A DNA stretch of 53,765 nucleotides from Patescibacteria group bacterium. Lineage in GTDB: Bacteria; Patescibacteriota; Patescibacteriia; UBA9570; JAHJKD01. Location: contig JAHJKD010000038.1 in assembly GCA_018822435.1 (NCBI GenBank), positions 1 through 53,765 of the forward strand, written 5' to 3'. The position numbers were made by a program, and so were the translations under genes. Under the pieces are notes generated by a model, which saw only the letters and a list, made by a program, of their open reading frames with translations, made no database searches and was not told the DNA's origin. This document shows positions 20,214 through 29,851 of this stretch, in pieces; within the stretch, counting starts at the first letter, position 1, and each line of letters opens with the position of its first letter.

Positions 20214-20216
20214 TTG

Positions 20217-20245
20217 TTGACATATTTTTCCCAATATATTACTAT
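20217..20245 (+). promoter_or_regulatory. str operon promoter TTGACA-N17-TACTAT
   Basis: TTGACA 20217-20222, TACTAT 20240-20245. Confidence 0.65.
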
Positions 20246-20258
20246 AGTGAAGGTTCCT

Positions 20259-20290
20259 AAAGCTTATTCGTGGTTGATTAAGCTTTTTAT
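20259..20290 (+). promoter_or_regulatory. Hairpin plus T-rich run in the rpsL leader, candidate attenuator
   Basis: AAAGCTTA ttcgtggttgat TAAGCTTTTTATT. Confidence 0.5.
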
Positions 20291-20304
20291 TATCACTTAC
20301 ATTT

Positions 20305-20784
20305 ATGCCAACAATCAGTCAATTAGTTAGAAAAGGTAGAAAGACTACCAAGAAAAAGTCCAAAGTACCGGCTTTGCAGTCTACTTTGAATACAATTAAG
20401 AGAAAAAGAGTAGAATTACCTAAAGGCAGCCCTTTTAAAAGAGGCGTTTGCACCAAGGTTACTACTGTTACTCCGAAAAAACCTAACTCTGCTCTGCGAA
20501 AAATCGCCAGAGTCAGGCTATCTAATGGAATGGAAGTTACCGCTTATATACCCGGTGAAGGCCACAACCTGCAGGAACATAGCATTGTTATGATCCGCGG
20601 AGGAAAAGTGCGCGATTTACCTGGTGTAAGATATCATGTTGTCCGCGGTGTTTATGACACCACCGGTGTTGAGGGCAGAAACCAGAGTCGATCCCTCTAT
20701 GGCGCCAAAAAGCAAAAAGGCGGAGGAGCTGCCAAAAAAGAAGCTGCCCCTGCTGAAGAAGCGCCGGCTGAGGAAGAAAAGTAA
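20305..20784 (+). CDS. rpsL: Ribosomal protein S12 with Ala/Glu/Lys-rich C-terminal extension
   Basis: [13 protein letters not shown] ... [18 protein letters not shown]; tail [21 protein letters not shown]. Confidence 0.97.
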   Translation: MPTISQLVRKGRKTTKKKSKVPALQSTLNTIKRKRVELPKGSPFKRGVCTKVTTVTPKKPNSALRKIARVRLSNGMEVTAYIPGEGHNLQEHSIVMIRGGKVRDLPGVRYHVVRGVYDTTGVEGRNQSRSLYGAKKQKGGGAAKKEAAPAEEAPAEEEK

Positions 20785-20804
20785 ATAACTGAAAAATAAA
20801 TAGT

Positions 20805-20868
20805 CGTTCCGAAGTCCTGAGTAGCCTGAGTGAGCGAAGCGAGGGAAAGGCGTATCGAAGGACGAGGA
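20805..20868. repeat. Dispersed intergenic repeat, reverse-oriented relative to the copy at about 9600
   Basis: gtcctgagtagcctgagtgagcgaagcgagggaaaggcgtatcgaaggac. Confidence 0.7.
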
Positions 20869-20881
20869 AAAACTAATATAT

Positions 20882-21346
20882 ATGAGAGGAAAACAAGCCC
20901 CCAAACGAAGAATTTTGCCTGATCCGGAGTACAACTCCACATCCATTGCCAAATTCATCAACTATATAATGCAAGACGGTAAAAAGAGCACCGCTCAACA
21001 GATCGTTTATGATGCATTTGATATTATTGAAAAAAAGACCAAGAAACCGCCTCTAGACACTTTTGATAAGGCTATGAAAAACGTTTCTCCAGTCCTGGAG
21101 ATCAAAGCCCGCCGCATTGGTGGTGCTAATTATCAGGTCCCGATCGAAGTGCGTGGCGAACGCCGGTTTAATCTGGCTTCCCGCTGGTTGATCACTGCTG
21201 CCAAAAAGAGAAAAGGAAAGCCTATGTCAGAAAAACTTGCTCTAGAGCTCATGGATGCCGCTGAAGAACAGGGCGAAGCCATGAAAAAACGCGAAGACGT
21301 TCACAAAATGGCGGAAGCCAACCGCGCCTTTGCTCACTTTGCCTAA
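20882..21346 (+). CDS. rpsG: Ribosomal protein S7
   Basis: [19 protein letters not shown] ... [19 protein letters not shown]. Confidence 0.97.
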   Translation: MRGKQAPKRRILPDPEYNSTSIAKFINYIMQDGKKSTAQQIVYDAFDIIEKKTKKPPLDTFDKAMKNVSPVLEIKARRIGGANYQVPIEVRGERRFNLASRWLITAAKKRKGKPMSEKLALELMDAAEEQGEAMKKREDVHKMAEANRAFAHFA

Positions 21347-21364
21347 CACTAAATATCTTCATAT

Positions 21365-21394
21365 AAATCCCGCTATTACTGGCGGGATTTTTTT
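21365..21394 (+). terminator. Rho-independent terminator after rpsG
   Basis: AAATCCCGC tattactg GCGGGATTTTTTT. Confidence 0.85.
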
Positions 21395-21476
21395 GTGTAC
21401 AACCGCATTGCTCCTAAGTAAAAAATATGCTATAATATATAGAGTTCAATAACTATTAACAATTTATGGAGGTTTT

Positions 21477-21884
21477 ATGAAAAAAATTCTTCCCAAAGCA
21501 ATAGCTCTGGCTGCTGCTTTTTCTCCACTGGCTGCCATCGCGCAGACAGATCTTTATTCCTACAGCACCACCAGCAACATCGATGATGCGGCTGCTGGCG
21601 CGGCTGCTGCCGGACTAGGCATTGGCATGATCATTTTATGGATCTTAATGATGGCTGTTGGTCTGTTCTTTTTAATCTTCTGGATCATCATGCTTATCGA
21701 TTGTGTGAAGCGTGAATTCGATCAAAGAGGAACTTGGCTGGCTATCATGATCATTTCCATCTTTGTCGGTCTTTCCTGGCTGGCGGCAATTCTGTACTAC
21801 TTCTTGGTCAAGAGAAAAAATCTGGGCACAAAAGGTGGTCCTAAGAAACCGGAAGCTCCAGCTGCTCCTAAGCAAGAAGAATAA
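21477..21884 (+). CDS. Membrane protein with PLDc_N-like TM hairpin
   Basis: Signal peptide; WIIMLIDCVKREFDQRGTWLAIMIISIFVGLSWLAAILYYFLVKRK; SD ggagg. Confidence 0.7.
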   Translation: MKKILPKAIALAAAFSPLAAIAQTDLYSYSTTSNIDDAAAGAAAAGLGIGMIILWILMMAVGLFFLIFWIIMLIDCVKREFDQRGTWLAIMIISIFVGLSWLAAILYYFLVKRKNLGTKGGPKKPEAPAAPKQEE

Positions 21885-21904
21885 ATCGAATAAACTCGAT
21901 ACAT

Positions 21905-21937
21905 ATACAGACCCCTTGACGGGGTCTGTATTTTTTT
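21905..21937 (+). terminator. Rho-independent terminator
   Basis: ATACAGACCCC ttgac GGGGTCTGTATTTTTTT. Confidence 0.9.
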
Positions 21938-21989
21938 GTATAGTAATCTGTTCTGCGAATGGTTCGCAGGCGTACAAAAGGAGGGACCT

Positions 21990-22670
21990 ATGCGGTCTGT
22001 TTCATCGATTCTCTGCATTCTGGTCGCATGCGGCCTCTTCACGTCCTGCTCTGCCTACCACAAGACCACGGTCAGTGCCAGGCTCTGTGACAATGCCCTG
22101 TGCCTGAAGCAGGGCCTGCCCACAGAGGCCACGCAGTTCGGCAACTGTTTGCTCCAGGATGACCAGCAAGGTGACATGACCTGGAATGAAGTGGTCTGCG
22201 CGCCCTCACCTGACGAAGCGCCGGCTTTCGAAGGCGAAGCCTTTTCGGCCGTGGTACAGCGCGTTCACGGCGGACCAGTAGACTCGGGAACAAAGCTGGT
22301 TTGTGTTTCGTCTGGCGGTGGTTTGGTTCTGGAATGTTGGCCTTATGATGAGATCAACAAAACCGTGCCCCGGGAGCCAAATTCGTCCGTGATCTACACC
22401 GAGATCCTGGAACCAGGGAAACTTCACCGCCAAGGTGTTTCTACGGCGGTAAACGAGGTATTCGGCTGCACCTTGTTCCCCTCCGGCACTGGTACGTCCT
22501 TCGTCTCCTGCCGAGCCGAAGAAGGAGACGTGATTGTGTTCCAGGCCGAGGTCCTCAAGTTCGGACAGAACTGGACTGAGACCGAGGAAGAAATGTCCGT
22601 AGATTGCTGGGTGGTACTGCCCGGTTACATGATGCGGTGCCATGCCCAGGAAGAGACCAACCCTCCCTAG
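21990..22670 (+). CDS. GC-rich secreted/lipoprotein-like Cys-rich protein, hypothetical
   Basis: SD aaaggaggga before ATG; MRSVSSILCILVACGLFTSC signal; repeated Cys-pair modules. Confidence 0.6.
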   Translation: MRSVSSILCILVACGLFTSCSAYHKTTVSARLCDNALCLKQGLPTEATQFGNCLLQDDQQGDMTWNEVVCAPSPDEAPAFEGEAFSAVVQRVHGGPVDSGTKLVCVSSGGGLVLECWPYDEINKTVPREPNSSVIYTEILEPGKLHRQGVSTAVNEVFGCTLFPSGTGTSFVSCRAEEGDVIVFQAEVLKFGQNWTETEEEMSVDCWVVLPGYMMRCHAQEETNPP

Positions 22671-22679
22671 GAGGAACCA

Positions 22680-22715
22680 GGGAAGCAGTTCGGCTCACAC
22701 ACTGAGCTGCTTCCC
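22680..22715. repeat. Inverted repeat just after the stop codon, GGGAAGCAG/CTGCTTCCC
   Basis: 9-bp perfect arms plus inner CTCA/TGAG. Confidence 0.7.
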
Positions 22716-22736
22716 AAACCCACCCCTTGCCCGGAC

Positions 22737-22765
22737 TTGCAAAAAAAACCTATATATACTAAAAT
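22737..22765 (+). promoter_or_regulatory. fusA promoter TTGCAA-N17-TAAAAT
   Basis: Spacing and motif match to sigma-70 type. Confidence 0.55.
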
Positions 22766-22832
22766 ATTCCAAGTATCTACTCACGTAGATTTTTTTAATC
22801 GAAATAATTAATATTCAAAATTCAATAAAATT

Positions 22833-24947
22833 ATGGCACAAGCAATTGATTTAACAAACACAAGAAATATCGGCATTATCGCTCATATTGACGCCGGTAA
22901 AACCACTGTTACCGAGCGTGTTTTGTATTACACGGGTAAAAAACATAAAATTGGTGAAGTTCATGAAGGTAAAGCAGAGATGGACTGGATGGAACAAGAA
23001 CAGGAAAGAGGCATTACTATTACTTCCGCGGCAACGACTTGTTTCTGGACCCCGCCTGATAAAATCGAAAGACGCATTAATATTATTGATACACCTGGTC
23101 ACGTTGATTTTACAGCTGAAGTAGAACGCTCCCTCCGCGTATTAGACGGCGGCGTGATCGTATTTGATGGCGTGGCTGGCGTAGAACCTCAGTCAGAAAC
23201 TGTCTGGCACCAAGCCGAAAAATATAAAGTTCCAAGAATGTGCTTTATCAATAAGATGGATCGTACTGGTGCAGACTATGATTTTGATCTTGATTCTATT
23301 CATGAACGCCTGACCAAAAGGGCCCATCCGATTCAGCTCCCGATTGGTTCAGCGGAAAATTTTCAGGGCATTGTTGATCTGCTTGCCATGAAAGCCTATA
23401 TTTATAAGGATGACATGGGCAAGGATGTTGAAGAAGGTGATATTCCGGATGACATGAAAGACAAATGTGAAAAATACCGGGCTCAATTGATTGAAGCTAT
23501 CGTGGAAAACGATGAAGAGCTCATGAATCAATATCTGGAAGGAAAAGAGATTGAAGCGGACAAATTAAAAGCCACCCTAAGAAAAGCGACCATCGCTAAT
23601 CAGCTGGTACCGGTTTTAGTCGGTTCTGCTTTAAAAAACAAAGGCGTCCAGAAATTGCTTGACGCTATTTGTGAATACCTGCCTTCTCCACTGGATCTTC
23701 CTCCAGTCGTTGGTGAAGATCCGGATGATCCCGAAATTAAGATTGAAAGAAAAGCCGAAAATACCGAACCTCTTTCTGCCTTAGCTTTTAAAATTGCCAC
23801 CGACCCTTATGTGGGTAAACTTGCTTTTGTCAGGGTGTATTCCGGCGTTTTAAAAACAGGCACTTATATTTACAATGTTACTACTGGCAAAAAGGAAAGA
23901 ATTTCCCGCTTACTAAGAATGCATGCAAACTCCCGTGAAGAATTAGAAGAAATCCAGGCAGGCGATATTGGCGCTGCTGTCGGTCTGAAGGGGACTATTA
24001 CCGGTGACACTCTTTGTGATCCTGAACACAAGATCTTACTTGAAAAAATCATTTTCCCAGAACCGGTTATTTCTGTGGCGATCGAACCCAAGACCAAAGC
24101 TGATCAAGAAAAATTGGGCATGGCCCTGCAGAAACTGGCTGAAGAAGATCCGACTTTCCAGGTCAAGACTGACGAAGAGACCATGCAGACAATTATCAAA
24201 GGTATGGGCGAGCTCCATCTGGAAATTTTAGTTGACCGCATGAAAAGGGAATTCGATGTTGAAGCCAATATCGGTACGCCTCAGGTTGCCTTCAAAGAAA
24301 CTATTAAGAAAGAAGCTCAAGCTGAAGGTAAGTTTATCAAGCAGTCTGGTGGTCGCGGTCAATATGGCCATTGTTATGTGCGCATTGCCCCGCTTACCGA
24401 AGAAGACAAAGGTGAAGAAGAGGACATGAATTACAAATTTAATAATGAAGTAAAAGGTGGAAATATTCCCTCTGAATTTATCCCTTCTATTGATAAAGGT
24501 ATTAAAGAAACAATGGACACTGGCATACTCGCTGGTTATCCTATCCTCAATATTAAAGCTACAGTCTACGACGGATCCTATCATGATGTTGACTCTTCTG
24601 AACAAGCCTTTAAAGTTGCGGGTTCCATGGCTTTTAAAGCAGCTTTAAAACTGGCCAGTCCAATTATTTTAGAGCCGATCATGAAAGTAGAAGTTGTTAC
24701 CCCGGAAAAGTTCATGGGTGATGTTATTGGCGACCTCAACTCCAAAAGAGGCCAGGTCGAAGAAATGAGCGACCGCGGACAAAACAAGATCGTAAAGGCA
24801 AAGGTGCCTTTGGCATCTATGTTCGGTTATGCTACCCAGCTTCGCTCCCTTACCCAGGGCCGTGCTTCATATGCGATGGAATTCGATGAATATCAGGAAG
24901 TTCCCCGCAATGTGGCTGAAGAAATCATGGAAGGCAAACAAAAGTAA
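22833..24947 (+). CDS. fusA: Elongation factor G
   Basis: [54 protein letters not shown]. Confidence 0.98.
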   Translation: MAQAIDLTNTRNIGIIAHIDAGKTTVTERVLYYTGKKHKIGEVHEGKAEMDWMEQEQERGITITSAATTCFWTPPDKIERRINIIDTPGHVDFTAEVERSLRVLDGGVIVFDGVAGVEPQSETVWHQAEKYKVPRMCFINKMDRTGADYDFDLDSIHERLTKRAHPIQLPIGSAENFQGIVDLLAMKAYIYKDDMGKDVEEGDIPDDMKDKCEKYRAQLIEAIVENDEELMNQYLEGKEIEADKLKATLRKATIANQLVPVLVGSALKNKGVQKLLDAICEYLPSPLDLPPVVGEDPDDPEIKIERKAENTEPLSALAFKIATDPYVGKLAFVRVYSGVLKTGTYIYNVTTGKKERISRLLRMHANSREELEEIQAGDIGAAVGLKGTITGDTLCDPEHKILLEKIIFPEPVISVAIEPKTKADQEKLGMALQKLAEEDPTFQVKTDEETMQTIIKGMGELHLEILVDRMKREFDVEANIGTPQVAFKETIKKEAQAEGKFIKQSGGRGQYGHCYVRIAPLTEEDKGEEEDMNYKFNNEVKGGNIPSEFIPSIDKGIKETMDTGILAGYPILNIKATVYDGSYHDVDSSEQAFKVAGSMAFKAALKLASPIILEPIMKVEVVTPEKFMGDVIGDLNSKRGQVEEMSDRGQNKIVKAKVPLASMFGYATQLRSLTQGRASYAMEFDEYQEVPRNVAEEIMEGKQK

Positions 24948-24968
24948 AATATATTTATCTGATATTCT

Positions 24969-25037
24969 GAAGGCGGACATCACCACGTCCGCCTTTTAGA
25001 TACGTTTTTTCATGGCGGATTTGTGAAATCCGCTTTC
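24969..25037. repeat. Two-hairpin palindromic element (intergenic copy) downstream of fusA
   Basis: GAAGGCGGACatcaccacGTCCGCCTT ... GGCGGATTTgtgAAATCCGCTTTC. Confidence 0.75.
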
Positions 25038-25095
25038 AATTCTTTTTATTCCAATTAATTTTATGCTATAATATCTTTATAAATAAAAAAGAGGG

Positions 25096-25698
25096 ATGAA
25101 GAAATATACATGGCCAATTCTAGTTCTATTCGGCATAATCAGCCTGCCATTTTGTGCTGATGCAATCACCTGCCAAATACCGGAAAAACAGCGAAAAGCG
25201 AAAACCGCCCTGGTCACCTGGACCGCAGATGAAGAGGCGGTTTTTTATAATTTGAAATTGATGACCAAAAATGGCAAAAAAATAAAAACATTCAAACACA
25301 TCTCTGCCCTAAAAAAACAGATTCCTAAAAAATACTTAATTACCAATAAAGATTATGCTTTAAAAGCAAGAGGCATAGATGAAGAAGGCGGCAAGCTTCC
25401 CTGGTCTGATATTAAAAAATTCCGCACTAAACCGGCTAAGGTAAGGGAACTTATTGCTGATAATTATACGGCCATGAGCGTGGACCTGAAATGGAAGTAT
25501 GCCCGGGGCAAGAGCTTGACGTACAAGATAAATATTTACGACAGCCAGGGCAATTGCCGCTATAAGCTGGAGACTCTTTCCAATTATATTACTCTGCCCA
25601 TCCTTACCCGCGACAATGACTATCAAGCTAAAGTTCAGGCAAAGTACAATAAGAAAAATCTGGGCCGCTGGTCAGATAAATTATATTTTTCCTATTAA
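25096..25698 (+). CDS. Secreted FN3-domain protein
   Basis: Signal peptide; repeated FN3-like strands (DYALKARGIDEEGG..WSDIKKFRT; DYQAKVQAKY..RWSDKLYFSY). Confidence 0.7.
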   Translation: MKKYTWPILVLFGIISLPFCADAITCQIPEKQRKAKTALVTWTADEEAVFYNLKLMTKNGKKIKTFKHISALKKQIPKKYLITNKDYALKARGIDEEGGKLPWSDIKKFRTKPAKVRELIADNYTAMSVDLKWKYARGKSLTYKINIYDSQGNCRYKLETLSNYITLPILTRDNDYQAKVQAKYNKKNLGRWSDKLYFSY

Positions 25699-25711
25699 TT
25701 AATATATCGGT

Positions 25712-27664
25712 ATGAAAAAATTTTTATTGTGCTTCTCATTTTTATTGGGAGGGTGCCTGCTTTTAATTCATCCGGCCGGAGCGAATATGCTGGACGATAT
25801 TGGTATGCCTGTCAGCCGGAATCCTGAATTAAATAAGATCTATCAAACTGCAGAAATTAACGGCCAGGAAGTTTATGTCGGGCCAAAAGGGGCGAGCCAT
25901 GAATATTTGCGTAAGGACGCTCCGGAAAGGATTGTCCAGATCGCTTATAATGCCTGGAACCAGCAAATCAGTGATGGTTTTGGGGAGCCGGCCCAGATAT
26001 TTACCGTGCCATATGTGGAACACAAAGGCTGGCTTTATTTTTCCGTTTGGGATCTGGCCGGAAATGACCCGGAAATCTGGCGCGTGAAAAAAGGCCAGTG
26101 GGAACAAATTCGCCCGGCCGGTTACGGGGGCGGTTTTGTGGGCACTAGCAACATGGCTGTTATTGGCGATTATGTCTATTACAGCATTTTCGGAGGAGCC
26201 GGCGGAGCCCAAGTTTGGCGCACAAATGGTTCTACTACTGAGCAAGTTGGTGCGGACGGCTTCGGCGACGCCAATAACGATCGCGGCCGGTTTCTAGGCC
26301 GGCATGAAGGCTATACATATATTGGATTTGATAATGATGTGTCTGGTGGTGAATTATGGCGGTCGCGCAATGGCAACAATTGGACTCAGGTAAATGCTGA
26401 TGGTTTTAATGGTGCAAATAATGAAGGCATTATACATGAAATTGTCGAATATAACGGTTATTATTACGCTTCTACGCTTAATGATACGACTGGAACCGAG
26501 ATTTGGCGTTCGGCTAACGGCACTTCTTGGAGCCGCGTCAGCACAAACGGTTTTGGCGACGCTGACAATGATCGCTCAGATCTGTATGTGCATAATGGCC
26601 GGCTTTACGCATCAACCCGGAACACCACCGACGGTTTTGAAATTTGGCGCACCAAAGGCGGCACTAATTGGACAAATAAAATGACTGGCGGATTTGGCAA
26701 CCCTTTTAATTTTCAAGGCCAATTAGTGTCTGTAGATGGGCGTTTGTATGTTTCAACTTTGAATTACGTAAATAAAGCCGGCATGTGGCGCACAAAAAAA
26801 GCTAAAAGCTGGAAAGAGATAACACCTTCAGGCATGAACGCGAACGATGTCTGCACGACCGTAAATAGCGTCAATGGCCAGGCCATGTTTTCAACTATAA
26901 ATTGGATAGAAGGAACCAAAATTTGGTTCTACTCCAAAAAGAATGATGAATGGGAAAGGTACAATGAAGACGGCATGAACGGCGATCCTGATAATGACTG
27001 GGCCATCCAGATCGTGCCCCGAAAAAAATACATTTTTACCGGCCTGGAAAATTTTACGACCGCGGCCCAGGTCTGGCGCCTGAATTTTTCGCCCGGCCCG
27101 ATTACCGATCTGGAAATACTGAACAATACCAAGACAGAAGTCGTGCTTAAATGGAAAGCTCCGGGCGGCCAGGACCGCGATCATTATGTAATCAAGCGCT
27201 ACAAGGAGCCGCTCACCGAAGAAAACTGGCACCTGGCCAAGCTGGTTGATAATGAGAAAAAACCGAGAAAGCGGAATGCCAACCAGAAAAAATACATCAA
27301 AGACATGCCCACCAAAGGCACTTATTATTTCGGCATCAAGACTTTAGACAGTAATGGCATTGAGTCAGCTCTATCCAACGTTCCTGTGGCTATTCGAAAT
27401 TTAGAAGTGGATAATATTAAAGCCAAGCGCGCCACTCTGAAATGGAGCGAAGACAAAAATGCCCAGTCTTATAATGTCCAAATCAGGACGGAAGACGACC
27501 AGAAGTTAAAAACCTGGAAAGATGTGACTACTCTGGAAAAACAAACCCCGCAAGGCTGGTTAGATCCGGATACGAATTATAAATTCCGGGTCCGGTCAGT
27601 GAACTGGAATGGTGAAACAGAAGCCTGGTCGCCATATAAGACATTTGCCACTTTACCTGAATAG
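25712..27664 (+). CDS. Secreted beta-propeller-like repeat protein with C-terminal FN3 domains
   Basis: Repeats such as GFGDANNDRG..YIGFDNDVSGGELWRSRNGNNWTQV; C-terminal NYKFRVRSVNWNGETEAWSPYKTF. Confidence 0.75.
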   Translation: MKKFLLCFSFLLGGCLLLIHPAGANMLDDIGMPVSRNPELNKIYQTAEINGQEVYVGPKGASHEYLRKDAPERIVQIAYNAWNQQISDGFGEPAQIFTVPYVEHKGWLYFSVWDLAGNDPEIWRVKKGQWEQIRPAGYGGGFVGTSNMAVIGDYVYYSIFGGAGGAQVWRTNGSTTEQVGADGFGDANNDRGRFLGRHEGYTYIGFDNDVSGGELWRSRNGNNWTQVNADGFNGANNEGIIHEIVEYNGYYYASTLNDTTGTEIWRSANGTSWSRVSTNGFGDADNDRSDLYVHNGRLYASTRNTTDGFEIWRTKGGTNWTNKMTGGFGNPFNFQGQLVSVDGRLYVSTLNYVNKAGMWRTKKAKSWKEITPSGMNANDVCTTVNSVNGQAMFSTINWIEGTKIWFYSKKNDEWERYNEDGMNGDPDNDWAIQIVPRKKYIFTGLENFTTAAQVWRLNFSPGPITDLEILNNTKTEVVLKWKAPGGQDRDHYVIKRYKEPLTEENWHLAKLVDNEKKPRKRNANQKKYIKDMPTKGTYYFGIKTLDSNGIESALSNVPVAIRNLEVDNIKAKRATLKWSEDKNAQSYNVQIRTEDDQKLKTWKDVTTLEKQTPQGWLDPDTNYKFRVRSVNWNGETEAWSPYKTFATLPE

Positions 27665-27672
27665 TTTATCCT

Positions 27673-27700
27673 GCCCCCAGCCTTGTGCCGGGGGCAATTT
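27673..27700 (+). terminator. Rho-independent terminator
   Basis: GCCCCC agccttgtgcc GGGGGC aatttta. Confidence 0.75.
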
Positions 27701-27705
27701 TATGC

Positions 27706-27711
27706 TATAAT
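27706..27711 (+). promoter_or_regulatory. Extended -10 (TGCTATAAT), 7 nt upstream of the ATG at 27719
   Basis: tgcTATAATtatttatATG. Confidence 0.65.
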
Positions 27712-27718
27712 TATTTAT

Positions 27719-29851
27719 ATGAAAAAGGGGAATTCTCTTAAAATTTTTATAGCACTAATAACTATCAGTGCTTTTTTTATTCCCCAGTTTGTTTTTGCCA
27801 CTGATTTTTATGTGGATTTTACTAGTGGCGTTGATTCTGCTGATTGTACTAATCCGACGGCACCATGCCAAACATTTTTAGCTCCCGGCATAGGTGGAGT
27901 TTCTGCCGGCGATAATCTCAATTGTACTGGTATTTATGACGGCACCACCGGAACAGACATATTCGTTCCAGGGAGTGGCACACCTGGCAACCCTATTACT
28001 TTTCAGCAATGGCCTGGCCAAACTCAGCCAGTTATAGATATGACGGCCAATCCTGGTGTCTGGCAAGCTGCCGGTATCGGGTTTTTCGGAAGTTATATTA
28101 CATTTGATGGCTTTGAAGTGGCCGCCAATGCTACTTCTACAAATAGTATTGCTGTCGCAGCTATTGGATCAACAGACCTTACGATTTCCAATAATACTAT
28201 CCATGGCATGACCAATTTTGGATCAGGTTCAGGTATTTTTGCTACGGATACGGTAAATCTAACCGTGGAAAATAATATTTTATATGATAATGATCAGAAT
28301 ACTTTACTTGGAGGAGCAAACGCTTATTTGAACGCAAATCGGATTTATGATACTAATGGCAATAGTCTTTCCGCTTTTACAATAGGAAACCATTACCAGC
28401 CCTTAATCACAAATAATTATATTTATGATTTTACAGGCGGATTTGGATTATTTTTAGGTAATCCATTTGCCCCTCCAGGATCTGACCCGGCCACTGACAC
28501 TCTTGTTTTAAATAATAGCTTTTATAATAATTCAGGAGCAGTTTATGCTAGCACTGTCGCCGGCAGTAGCCATGAATTCATAGATAATATTATTTATTCG
28601 GACGGCAACAAATATATTGGTTTATCTGACTCCACTAACAGTACTTCATATTTCTCCAATCTTACTTCAAATTATAACGATTTCTATGTCGGTTCCACAG
28701 ATTATGTGGCCCGATACCAACTTAGCGGTTTTCCCCCAACAATAGTAACTTACGGAACAGTGACTGACTGGCAAGGGTCTCCTTTTAGCCAGGACGCTAA
28801 TTCATTTTCAAGTGACCCGCAATTTGTGGATTTAACCCCCGGGTCTGTTGATTTGGACCTACAAGGCACCTCACCGTGCGCCGATGCCGGGACTTCAACC
28901 GCTCCTTATGTAACCACAGACATCGACGGAACTGCGCGCCCGCAAGGCAGCGCATATGATGTTGGTGCTTTTGAAATTTTATCTATCCCTACTCCTGGGA
29001 CGCCAACAAATGTAACTGCTTCAAATATTACCCATAATACAGCTGACATTTCGTGGACGGCCGCTTCCTTGGCAACCCATTATGATATTGAATATTCTAT
29101 TAATTCTGACATGAGTGGGTCTTCCACAAAAAGTGTCAGCTCTATTAATACGACTTTAACAGGCCTGGAAAACGGCACTACTTATTATGTCCGGGTTAGG
29201 GGAAAGTATTACAGTGGCGGATGGATAACAGGAGCATGGTCAGATAAAATTAATTTTGACACCTTGATTCCTGCCCCGACAGGCTTCACTCTTGATTATG
29301 CCAAAGTGAAAAAAGCAAAATTTTCCTGGGACTTAGACGAAACCGTTGTCACTACACTTCCTGATAATTTATATATTCTTGAAATTTCCACCCGGTCTGA
29401 TTTTAAAAATACAATTATCTATGAAGATATAGAAAATAAATACTATACGGCCAAACAGCTCAAAAGCAGCAAGCATTATTATGCTCGGGTAAAGTCTGTG
29501 ACCGCTGAAGAAGAATCGTCCTGGTCTAGTGTAATAGATTTCAGAACTATACCAAGAAAAACAACTCTTAAAAGAGTGGACAGGATAGGCAATATTTCGG
29601 CCAACGTTGTTTTTAAAAAAATTCCCAGAGTGAAAAAAATGAGTGCAAAAGTATTAAAAAAGACCGCTAACGGGTGGATTGAAAAATATTCTATTACTTA
29701 TGGTAAAAATAAGTTTAAATCAGGGGAAATGCGAATAGATAATTTAACGCCAGGAATAAAATATAAAGTTAGAGTGCGTGGCACCTGGGAAACTGACTCA
29801 AAAGGCCCTTATCATGGCAAGTGGTCTATTGGAAAAACATTTAAACTATAA
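27719..29851 (+). CDS. Secreted right-handed beta-helix protein with FN3 domains (paralog A)
   Basis: Start trimmed from 27683; ATDFYVDFTSGVDSADCTN...; parallel beta-helix NNTIHG/ENNILYDN/NNSFYNNS; FN3 HNTADISWTAASLATHYDIEYS. Confidence 0.82.
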   Translation: MKKGNSLKIFIALITISAFFIPQFVFATDFYVDFTSGVDSADCTNPTAPCQTFLAPGIGGVSAGDNLNCTGIYDGTTGTDIFVPGSGTPGNPITFQQWPGQTQPVIDMTANPGVWQAAGIGFFGSYITFDGFEVAANATSTNSIAVAAIGSTDLTISNNTIHGMTNFGSGSGIFATDTVNLTVENNILYDNDQNTLLGGANAYLNANRIYDTNGNSLSAFTIGNHYQPLITNNYIYDFTGGFGLFLGNPFAPPGSDPATDTLVLNNSFYNNSGAVYASTVAGSSHEFIDNIIYSDGNKYIGLSDSTNSTSYFSNLTSNYNDFYVGSTDYVARYQLSGFPPTIVTYGTVTDWQGSPFSQDANSFSSDPQFVDLTPGSVDLDLQGTSPCADAGTSTAPYVTTDIDGTARPQGSAYDVGAFEILSIPTPGTPTNVTASNITHNTADISWTAASLATHYDIEYSINSDMSGSSTKSVSSINTTLTGLENGTTYYVRVRGKYYSGGWITGAWSDKINFDTLIPAPTGFTLDYAKVKKAKFSWDLDETVVTTLPDNLYILEISTRSDFKNTIIYEDIENKYYTAKQLKSSKHYYARVKSVTAEEESSWSSVIDFRTIPRKTTLKRVDRIGNISANVVFKKIPRVKKMSAKVLKKTANGWIEKYSITYGKNKFKSGEMRIDNLTPGIKYKVRVRGTWETDSKGPYHGKWSIGKTFKL

